A DNA stretch of 5,148 nucleotides from Methylobacter sp. GTDB taxonomy: Bacteria; Pseudomonadota; Gammaproteobacteria; Methylococcales; Methylomonadaceae. Below the pieces are notes generated by a model that saw only the letters and a list, made by a program, of their open reading frames with translations, did no database searches and was not told the DNA's origin. The DNA is taken from assembly GCA_003158415.1 (NCBI GenBank), contig PMJA01000321.1:3086-8233 (forward strand). Reading direction: 5' to 3'. The position numbers and the translations under genes are program-made. Every line of letters starts with the position of its first letter. The stretch's first letter is position 1. Below are positions 1 to 5,148 of the stretch, in pieces.

Positions 1-624
1 CATAAGGTCTGGCTGGAGCCGCACCGGTTGAGTTCTCTCCTTGTCACGAATGCCGAATATCAGGGTTTTATGGAAGATGGAGGCTACAAGCAGCCTGAAC
101 TATGGCTGTCAGATGGCTGGTGTCACATCCTGAAAAACCAATGGAAGTCTCCGCTGTATTGGGAAAAGCATGAAGGTCAGTGGCATGAATTTACGTTATA
201 TGGACTTGAGGCATTAAATCCGGCAGCTCCCGTCGCGCATGTCAGTTATTACGAAGCCGATGCATTCGCGCACTGGGCCGGAAAACGTCTTCCCATGGAA
301 GCCGAGCTGGAAAGAAAATTGCTAGAAATACCGGTACAAGGACAGTTTAGCGATAGCGGTGTGTTTCACCCTCAAGGCGGTGAAGGACACTATTACGGTT
401 CATTATGGGAATGGACGGCATCACCTTATCTGGCCTATCCGCGCTTTAAACCCTGGCAAGGCAGCATAGGTGAATACAATAGCAAATTCATGTGCAACCA
501 GTGGGTATTACGTGGAGGTTCCTGTGTCACACCGCTGGATCATATTCGTCCAACGTACCGTAATTTTTTCTATCCGCATGATCGCTGGCAATTTGCCGGG
601 ATTCGTTTGGCAGAGGATTTATGA
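1..624 (+). CDS. egtB: EgtB, ergothioneine sulfoxide synthase (5'-truncated by the window edge)
   Basis: This is the C-terminal 207 residues of an iron-dependent sulfoxide synthase that joins hercynine (trimethylhistidine) to a cysteine donor using O2. The frame is open from the first base, so the TTG at 28 is not the true start. Full EgtB proteins are about 400-440 residues; the N-terminal DinB-like half with the iron-binding histidines lies outside. The visible part is the formylglycine-generating-enzyme-like (FGE-sulfatase) domain. Counting from the first codon seen, it shows TNAEYQGFMEDGGY (16-29), the VSYYEADAFAHWAGKRLP block (81-98), GSLWEWTASPY (133-143), RGGS (171-174), RPTYRNFF (183-190) and a closing GIRLA (200-204). 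By-eye comparison with mycobacterial EgtB shows the catalytic tyrosine and the Asp/Arg pair that binds gamma-glutamylcysteine are not conserved, which points to a cysteine-using type (inference). Its stop overlaps the egtD start, implying co-translation. Confidence 0.93.
   Translation, partial: HKVWLEPHRLSSLLVTNAEYQGFMEDGGYKQPELWLSDGWCHILKNQWKSPLYWEKHEGQWHEFTLYGLEALNPAAPVAHVSYYEADAFAHWAGKRLPMEAELERKLLEIPVQGQFSDSGVFHPQGGEGHYYGSLWEWTASPYLAYPRFKPWQGSIGEYNSKFMCNQWVLRGGSCVTPLDHIRPTYRNFFYPHDRWQFAGIRLAEDL
613..617 (+). promoter_or_regulatory. Ribosome binding site of egtD inside the end of egtB
   Basis: GAGGA lies three bases before the egtD ATG, within the last codons of egtB. The spacing is short, which fits re-initiation by ribosomes finishing egtB at the ATGA overlap (621-624) rather than independent loading. 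It supports the chosen egtD start. Confidence 0.55.
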
Positions 625-1586
625 ACGCTCTCAGTAAAAAAATCAGTTTTCACGATTTTCAGCCTGAGCTGGAAAGCTTTCGTGAGGCCGTGCTTGATGG
701 GCTAGCCCGCAAACCCAAGCAAATTCCGCCCAAGTTTTTTTATGATAAAACCGGTTCAGAACTTTTTGAAGCCCTTCTCGAACAACCCGAATATTATATT
801 CCCAATATTGAAAGAGCATTGTTACAGAAACATGCAGACGAATTTGCCGAACTGATTGAGCCGGGGGCCGTATTGATTGAACCCGGTAGCGGCAGTTGCG
901 AAAAAGTACAATTGCTGTTGGAGCGTGTTCTCCCAGCCGCCTATGTGCCTATGGATATTTCTGGTGACTTCCTTCTGCAATCTGCCTGCGATCTGGGTCA
1001 GCAGTTCCCATGGCTGCCTATTTATGCAGCTTGCCTCGATTTTACGCAGAAAATGATTTTGCCAAAAGGCGTGCCGTCAGGTCGGCGCGTGGTATTTTTT
1101 CCGGGTTCCAGCCTTGGCAATTTTGACCCCTTGGAAGTTCAGCACTTTCTGTCTGGAATTCATCGGCTGGTCGGTAAGGGCGGGGGTTTGCTGATCGGGG
1201 TCGACCGCAAAAAAGACCATACTACATTGAATGCCGCTTACAACGATTCCGCAGGCATCACCGCAGACTTCAATCTTAATCTGCTCAGCCGCATCAACAA
1301 TGAACTTGACGGCAACTTCGAGCGCAATCAGTTCGAACATTATGCTTATTACAATGACCAGTTGGGCCGCATTGAAATGCACTTGATTAGTCTAAAAGAT
1401 CAGCAAGTCACTATTTCCGGGCAGAATTTTAGCTTCACAGAAAGGGAATGCATACATACCGAGAATTCCTATAAATATAGCCCTGATGAATTCATTCATC
1501 TGGCCAATACCGGCGGATTCAAGCATCAAAAAATATGGTCAGATAATAACGATTTCTTCAGTATTTACTTTCTTGAAGCCTATTGA
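621..1586 (+). CDS. egtD: EgtD, L-histidine N-alpha-methyltransferase
   Basis: EgtD is a SAM-dependent cytoplasmic enzyme that adds three methyl groups to the alpha-amino nitrogen of histidine, giving hercynine, the substrate of EgtB. The protein has 321 residues, matching the usual family length (about 320). The N-terminal family signature PPKFFYDKTGSELFE spans 36-50, followed by PEYY (56-59). The SAM-binding loop EPGSGS is at 87-92 and PMDIS at 110-114. FFPGSSLGNFDP (159-170) carries the asparagine equivalent to mycobacterial Asn166. AYNDSAGITADFN (206-218) carries the Tyr206 equivalent (Tyr207). Met253 and IHTENSYKYS (278-287), with Glu281 and Ser283, match the histidine-binding Met252/Glu282/Ser284. 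All expected substrate-binding residues are therefore present. The start is fixed by the ATGA overlap with egtB and the nearby GAGGA. No egtC-like gene follows; the next gene is on the opposite strand. Confidence 0.96.
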   Translation: MNALSKKISFHDFQPELESFREAVLDGLARKPKQIPPKFFYDKTGSELFEALLEQPEYYIPNIERALLQKHADEFAELIEPGAVLIEPGSGSCEKVQLLLERVLPAAYVPMDISGDFLLQSACDLGQQFPWLPIYAACLDFTQKMILPKGVPSGRRVVFFPGSSLGNFDPLEVQHFLSGIHRLVGKGGGLLIGVDRKKDHTTLNAAYNDSAGITADFNLNLLSRINNELDGNFERNQFEHYAYYNDQLGRIEMHLISLKDQQVTISGQNFSFTERECIHTENSYKYSPDEFIHLANTGGFKHQKIWSDNNDFFSIYFLEAY

Positions 1587-1588
1587 TT

Positions 1589-1634
1589 AAATGCGGCAAT
1601 GGGTGTTTTTTAATGAAACCATTAATTGGCATTT
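1589..1634. repeat. Imperfect inverted repeat just after egtD
   Basis: AAATGC-gg-CAAT (1589-1600) pairs with ATTGGCATTT (1625-1634): ten base pairs with a two-base bulge and a 24-base loop. It begins three bases after the egtD stop. No T run follows the right arm, so it is not a standard intrinsic terminator; it could protect the mRNA 3' end or be chance. Confidence 0.25.
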
Positions 1635-1640
1635 CGCGGT

Positions 1641-1666
1641 TCTAATCTAAATCACCCAAGATTAGA
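1641..1666. repeat. Hairpin between the convergent egtD and asmA genes
   Basis: TCTAATCT (1641-1648) and AGATTAGA (1659-1666) form a perfect 8-bp stem with a 10-base loop. It sits between two genes that converge, where a bidirectional terminator would be expected. The stem is AT-rich and neither side is followed by a clear T run, so a terminator role is only a possibility. Confidence 0.3.
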
Positions 1667-1777
1667 TGAAAAACTTTCAGTTTGATCGAGGAAACCAACA
1701 TTATTATTCCGGGTCATTTGGGGCTAGTTGTAATAGCCGGTTAGGTGTATCCACGGTATCCACTATGAGTGACGAAT

Positions 1778-1888
1778 TTACTTGCGTTTGGGTTTGACTT
1801 TTCTGTGGTAAGTCTTGCCCGGCCGTGGTGCTACCGGTTTGACGTGCGCATCTGCCAATAGCTTGGCACAATCGCTGTCTTCTCCTGG
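1778..1888 (-). other. Preserved C-terminal tail of asmA beyond an in-frame TGA
   Basis: Reading on from the asmA TGA in the same frame gives 36 codons and then TAA at 1778-1780. The translation starts PGEDSDCAKLLADA and ends in a basic stretch, TYHRKVKPKRK. Betaproteobacterial AsmA-family proteins commonly end with a segment of the form PLIDTGPG-DS-CA-LIA-A (recalled family pattern), so the stop falls where a glycine is expected. A single change from GGA to TGA explains it. With this tail the protein would be 694 residues. It is either a nonsense mutation, a readthrough product (the stop is followed by C, a permissive context), or a sequencing error. Confidence 0.8.
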
Positions 1889-3862
1889 TCAGGTATTGAT
1901 CAAGGGAACCAGGGCCAACAGGGCCGCAGCCGGTGCCAAGGCGACCGGCGCCAAGGCTGCCAGTGCAATCGCGCCACCTGCTTTCATTGCCAATACCTCC
2001 TTGTCAATACTAACGCTCGGCTCATTGAAGCTGCCGCGCACATAGAGCGGTGCTCTAAGCGAAAGCACGCGCAAGCCTGTGCTATTCGGGTTGATGGTCA
2101 AATCCAGTTGTTCCTGCGCTAGATTGATGTTGCCGCTGACATCGATAATGGCATCGTCCGTATCAATGATAAAACTGCGAACTTGCATTAAGCCATTATT
2201 CACATCAAAATCGGTCACCATGCAATTGAGTTTGATTTGCTTGTCGCCGACTAGGCTGGTAAGGATCACGCTGCCAATATTTAAGCCCATTTCTTCAAGC
2301 AAGAGCTTGCTGAGCGTGCCTTGATTGATCAGAGTCTTGATTTCGCCATTGGACGCGCCCAGCAGACTGGCGACTGAGTTGCCGACTGCTGACAAGGAGG
2401 CATCACCATTGATTTCACCCGCACTCGCTTGCAGCGGTTGCAAGGTGGGAAATAATTGTTTCAACTTCAAATGGCGGGCTGTCACTTTCATGGTCGCCTT
2501 GATCGCATCCTTGTCGGCTTTCCCGCTGCCGTCAAGCGTAATGTTCGAGCTCAGATTCCCCCCCGCCATATCAAAATTGAGCGGCAACAAGGACAACACA
2601 CCATCTTGCAGATGTAAGTTTGTCGTCAGTTTGTTGATGGGCAATTCCATTTTGCGAATAATCTTTTGGGCGCTAAATTTAATGTCGGCATCGATACTGG
2701 TCCAGCGATCTGTCTTGAAGGGTTCGACCGGCAATACTTTGTCCGTCGGTTGGACGGCGGCTTCACCGCGCTTGGCCTTGCTGGCATTCGAGTCGGCACC
2801 GATCATAGGCGCCAGGTCGGAAAAATACAATAAGCGCGACACGAGCGTTCCAGATAATAGGGCGCGTGGTTGTTTCGATTGATAGTTGAGGCTGCCGGTT
2901 ATATCGCTGGAGCCGACTTTACCGCTGAATTTTTCGTAAATCCAGTGACCGCCATGCGCACTCAGGGTGCCGATCAAATGACCTTCCGTCATAAACGGCG
3001 GCGTTTCAGGCAAGACGATGCCAATAAGTTCATATAGCCGACCCATACTCACACCGGACACTTTCAAGCGCATGTCGAGTGCGGCCAGATCAGTCGGCTT
3101 GGTGAGCGTTCCTGCGACTGCGATCTCGGTTTGTCCCATGCTCAGATTGACCATGATAGGATAAGGCACGGTTTGGTGTTGCAGCGATAACACAGCGCCA
3201 GCCTTGCCGTTACCGCTGATTGTTTCGCCATTGAGCTTGCCCTGTAATTGCCACTTCACACCGTAAACCGAATCTGCGTTGAGGGTGTCGATATCGGCCG
3301 TCACATCGGCATGCTTGATGGCGTCGGTCAGATGAATGCTGCCTTTGGTAATAATGATATCCTGCAATTTCAGCTGCCAGGGTGATGGCTTATCGTCTTT
3401 CTTGAAAGTCCAGTTGTTCTTACCATCAGCGCCGCGCAGCAAGCTGACGACGGGCGATTCGAAATGCAGAATGGGGATAGCGATTTGCTTTTTCAACAAT
3501 ACCAAGGGGTTCAGCGAAAAGGCGAACTGCTTGATGCTGGCCATTTCAGTCGGCATAAGTGCTTTTATGTTTGAAGGATTGCCGATGTGAATGTCTTGCG
3601 CGACCAAATACGGCCATGGAATTATACTACCCCAACCTTCATCCTGCTCGGACGGCCCTACCGCAGCGGGCTTTTCCCAAGTCAGAGAGAGGTCGCCATT
3701 GATCGCAAACGGACGGCCAAGCATTTCACTGGTGCGCACATTAATCCATGGCTTTGCGCGGTTCCAGTCGAAAGTAAGCAGCACGACCAGCATCACTACA
3801 GAAATGCCGATTAAAGCGCCTGCGACGGAGAACACTATTTTCGTGCGGCGCGGCTTATTCAT
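1889..3862 (-). CDS. AsmA family protein, C-terminus cut by an in-frame stop
   Basis: AsmA-family proteins are anchored in the inner membrane with a long periplasmic beta-rich part, and are linked to outer-membrane biogenesis and phospholipid transport across the envelope. This one has 657 residues to its first stop. A basic N-terminus (MNKPRRTK) precedes one membrane helix (about 9-31). The typical N-terminal motif follows around 34-60, with EMLGRPFAINGDLSLTW. Regularly repeated beta-strand sequence fills the middle, and the conserved C-terminal region around 480-625 holds GDASLSAVGNSVASLLGASN- and IDVSGNINLAQEQLDLTINP-like segments. The last 32 residues are a hydrophobic Ala/Leu segment ending PLINT, where the frame is stopped although the family tail continues. 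The ATG is the first start after in-frame TGA and TAA codons just upstream. Its own ribosome site is weak, but the stop of a small upstream ORF overlaps it (ATGA). The family call is firm; the specific paralogue cannot be told. Confidence 0.92.
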   Translation of the reverse strand: MNKPRRTKIVFSVAGALIGISVVMLVVLLTFDWNRAKPWINVRTSEMLGRPFAINGDLSLTWEKPAAVGPSEQDEGWGSIIPWPYLVAQDIHIGNPSNIKALMPTEMASIKQFAFSLNPLVLLKKQIAIPILHFESPVVSLLRGADGKNNWTFKKDDKPSPWQLKLQDIIITKGSIHLTDAIKHADVTADIDTLNADSVYGVKWQLQGKLNGETISGNGKAGAVLSLQHQTVPYPIMVNLSMGQTEIAVAGTLTKPTDLAALDMRLKVSGVSMGRLYELIGIVLPETPPFMTEGHLIGTLSAHGGHWIYEKFSGKVGSSDITGSLNYQSKQPRALLSGTLVSRLLYFSDLAPMIGADSNASKAKRGEAAVQPTDKVLPVEPFKTDRWTSIDADIKFSAQKIIRKMELPINKLTTNLHLQDGVLSLLPLNFDMAGGNLSSNITLDGSGKADKDAIKATMKVTARHLKLKQLFPTLQPLQASAGEINGDASLSAVGNSVASLLGASNGEIKTLINQGTLSKLLLEEMGLNIGSVILTSLVGDKQIKLNCMVTDFDVNNGLMQVRSFIIDTDDAIIDVSGNINLAQEQLDLTINPNSTGLRVLSLRAPLYVRGSFNEPSVSIDKEVLAMKAGGAIALAALAPVALAPAAALLALVPLINT

Positions 3863-3957
3863 CGCAGAAAGTTATCAGACCCCAACCATCCACACAATCG
3901 TCGACAGACGATGCGGAATATTGTTGTTGCTAGCGACGAGCTTACGGTGAGGTTCAT
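3859..3957 (-). CDS. Possible 32-residue leader ORF overlapping the asmA start
   Basis: An ATG at 3957 opens 32 codons (MNLTVSSSLATTIFRIVCRR, then LCGWLGSDNFLR) ending in a TGA that overlaps the asmA ATG as ATGA. AAGGA lies six bases before its start, a much better ribosome site than anything before asmA. The peptide resembles no family I recognise; it is mildly hydrophobic in the middle with a basic patch and has no clear membrane helix. The arrangement fits a translated leader that delivers ribosomes to asmA by coupling. It could also be a chance ORF, because no codon-level conservation can be judged here. Confidence 0.4.
   Translation of the reverse strand: MNLTVSSSLATTIFRIVCRRLCGWLGSDNFLR
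3897..3912 (-). repeat. Small hairpin within the asmA leader
   Basis: ATCGTC and GACGAT form a perfect 6-bp stem closed by a four-base loop (TGTC on the transcribed - strand). It lies inside the possible leader ORF, 35 bases before the asmA start, so ribosomes translating the leader would unfold it. It is short enough to occur by chance. Confidence 0.25.
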
Positions 3958-3963
3958 AGCGGA

Positions 3964-3968
3964 TCCTT
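3964..3968 (-). promoter_or_regulatory. Ribosome binding site of the small leader ORF
   Basis: AAGGA on the - strand, six bases before the ATG at 3957-3955. It is the best Shine-Dalgarno match upstream of asmA and is the main reason to take the 32-codon ORF seriously. Confidence 0.45.
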
Positions 3969-4021
3969 TCGGTGAGATGAAACAATGGAGCAAATGCAAG
4001 CTACGCTGAGCTCTGCCTTGC

Positions 4022-4030
4022 ACTATAGCA
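4022..4030 (-). promoter_or_regulatory. Possible extended -10 promoter for the asmA leader
   Basis: On the - strand, TGCTATAGT combines a TATAGT -10 element (one mismatch from TATAAT) with the TG of an extended -10. No good -35 element lies 16-18 bases upstream, which extended -10 promoters can tolerate. A start a few bases downstream would give a leader of roughly 60 bases before the small ORF and about 150 before asmA. The stretch from 4031 to 4137 holds nothing else recognisable. Confidence 0.3.
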
Positions 4031-4137
4031 GATCAGTTGAGTCTTCTTCTGTACGCTGACACACAGTAACCGATCTTGAGACACAGACGGCAAAGCCAAA
4101 AGGAAGGACTAAGAGAAGACACTGAACTTGACTGCGG

Positions 4138-5016
4138 TTAAAGCCATCCTTCGCCAGTCCGATAATTTTCGATCATCAGCACGATAGGTCCCTGATTCAG
4201 TCCGTAATGCCACGGCGATTCCAATCCACACGGTTTGCAGTATTTTCCCGGATAGGTCAGATTGAAAGTTGCCTTGAAGCCTTAGGGGTTGGCACTCTTC
4301 AATTTCAATTGATGAATAAAATGGTCGATCACCGGCAACACGATTTCCGGCGCAAATGGCAGCGAGGCAACCACTGCCCACGGCGCAAGCGTGCCGTCGT
4401 CAGGGCCATAAGGCACGCCGTGTCCAATGTAGTCATAGAACTGGCGCATGATGCCGTTCACTTTGAGGCAGTCTGGCCCCGGTCCATCGCTAGCGGAAAT
4501 GCCCCAGCAACAAGCACAATAGCCGCTAAATTTGAGCGTATTGTCGATGGCGTATTGCTGCTGCACGTAGATCGCACGGCGGTTGTTCTCGAAGTAATCA
4601 ATGCCTTTGGCACGCATGAAGGCATCCCGAATACCGCGAAAATCAATCCAGAGATGCGAGAGCTGATGCGTGAATAACGGTCCGGCGTAAAGATAGTCAA
4701 AGTCGTAACAGCGTTTCCATTCGTAAGTCGAAGCCCATGCCGCATAGCTGCTTTCTGGCAATGGATGGGTCGGTGAGCCAAGCCCCAATATATAGAGCAG
4801 CATTGCTTCGTCGTAACCTTCCCAGCGGTACTTGATAAAACCGCTTTCAGAAAAGCGCTATCCACAGTCGATAGTTCACACTGCCAGACACGCCTCCCGG
4901 TCCATGTCGAGGAAGTGATAATAAAACCCATGATAGCCGGTCGCATCTGGTTCGGGGCATTGCGGACTGTTCCAGAAGAAACGTAGGGTCTTGAGCGTCC
5001 GAGACTGTGAAAGAAT
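4138..5016 (-). pseudogene. Decayed glycoamylase-domain protein (COG5368 / PF10091 type)
   Basis: Intact relatives are exported or periplasmic glycan-active proteins of about 430 or more residues; the PF10091 fold is shared with GH144 beta-1,2-glucanases, so a glucan substrate is likely but not shown. The gene reads in one - frame as RTLKTLRFFWNSPQ, then TGYHGFYYHFLDMD. It shifts frame at about 4899-4902 (two bases lost) to give TGRRVWQCELSTVDSAFL. It then jumps back at about 4848-4852 to SESGFIKYRWEGYDEAMLLY, with some tens of expected residues missing. The long stretch from GLGSPTHPLPESSYAAW through HQLSHLWIDFRGIRDAF, SDGPGPD and GVPYGPDDGTLAPWAVVASL stays intact to SANP, where TAA (4282-4284) replaces the expected tyrosine. 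After it GFKATFNLTYP, GLNQGPIVLMIENYRTG and a short GEGWL end continue in frame to TAA at 4138-4140. The usual segment between ENYRTG and GWL seems shortened. Another in-frame TGA lies at 5017-5019. A faint, uncertain match continues in another frame to about 5085. The N-terminal part is not recognisable. It is certainly non-functional as read. Confidence 0.88.
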
Positions 5017-5098
5017 TCATAACCATTCAAAGCCCCCGCACACAAAATCCTCAAAATCGCCCGGATTCTGACGACATAAAAGCTATTTTACAATTTTG

Positions 5099-5140
5099 AA
5101 GGGTAAAATCGCTAAAAAACAAGATTTTTTACCCTTTTTT
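5099..5140 (+). terminator. Inverted repeat followed by a T run, terminator-like
   Basis: AAGGGTAAAA (5099-5108) pairs perfectly with TTTTACCCTT (5127-5136) across an 18-base loop and is followed by four more T residues on the + strand. The stem has only three G-C pairs. No + strand gene ends nearby, since the DNA to the left is a - strand pseudogene, so a working terminator would lack an obvious transcript. It might instead be the edge of a repeat or mobile element reaching beyond the window. Nothing else is recognisable from 5086 to 5148. Confidence 0.3.
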
Positions 5141-5148
5141 AGGTAAAT

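Noticed and set aside
28..624. egtB starting at the TTG at 28
   Set aside because: The frame is open to the window edge and the codons before the TTG (VWLEPHRL) already match EgtB, so the gene begins upstream.
1747..1763. Two copies of GTATCCAC at a nine-base period
   Set aside because: Only two short copies in a small intergenic gap; no array, dyad or link to a promoter, so likely chance.
1889..1891. UGA reassigned to glycine, as in SR1/Gracilibacteria bacteria
   Set aside because: egtB and egtD both end at TGA exactly where their families end, and the proteins look proteobacterial, so TGA is a normal stop here.
1889..1891. UGA as selenocysteine in AsmA
   Set aside because: The family has glycine, not cysteine, at this place, and no convincing SECIS-like hairpin follows the codon.
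1815..2045. 76-codon Ala/Gly-rich + strand ORF
   Set aside because: It is the reverse complement of the Ala/Leu-rich end of asmA, whose codons produce this composition.
3591..3950. 119-codon + strand ORF running past the asmA start
   Set aside because: Mostly antisense to the asmA N-terminus, with no ribosome site or recognisable motif.
4207..4677. 156-codon + strand ORF
   Set aside because: It lies opposite the well-recognised glycoamylase sequence, has a low-complexity basic composition and shows no family motif; it is a shadow frame.

Overview
The window looks like chromosomal DNA of a Gram-negative proteobacterium, most likely a betaproteobacterium. It has an inner-membrane-anchored AsmA-family protein, a proteobacterial-type EgtB-EgtD pair and a COG5368-type glycoamylase relic, at roughly 50% GC by eye. 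The lineage is an inference from protein style; no rRNA or other marker is present.

Layout. (1) 1-1586, + strand: the C-terminal part of the ergothioneine sulfoxide synthase EgtB (its start lies outside the window), joined by an ATGA overlap to a complete EgtD histidine methyltransferase. EgtD trimethylates histidine to hercynine and EgtB attaches the sulfur donor, so the pair forms the core of ergothioneine synthesis. No egtA (gamma-glutamylcysteine ligase) or egtC gene follows. The visible EgtB residues differ from the mycobacterial gamma-glutamylcysteine-type enzyme and suggest a type that uses free cysteine. (2) 1587-1777: a short convergent intergenic gap with two inverted repeats but no convincing terminator. 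(3) 1778-3957, - strand: an asmA-family gene. Its reading frame is cut by one in-frame TGA at 1889-1891, and the typical family tail continues in the same frame to a TAA at 1778-1780. Just upstream lies a possible 32-codon leader ORF with a good ribosome binding site, whose stop overlaps the asmA start (ATGA). A possible extended -10 promoter sits further up. (4) 4138 to about 5016 (perhaps to about 5085), - strand: a decayed gene for a glycoamylase-domain protein (COG5368/PF10091, related to GH144 beta-1,2-glucanases). It carries a 2-base frameshift, a missing block of tens of codons, a Tyr-to-stop change and another in-frame stop. (5) 5086-5148: AT-rich DNA with an inverted repeat followed by a T run.

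The egt genes look intact and functional in the part seen. The - strand half shows gene decay: one lesion in asmA and several in the glycoamylase. No novel multi-gene system is evident. The points most worth checking are the asmA stop with its preserved tail, the overlapping leader ORF, and the EgtB active-site type.
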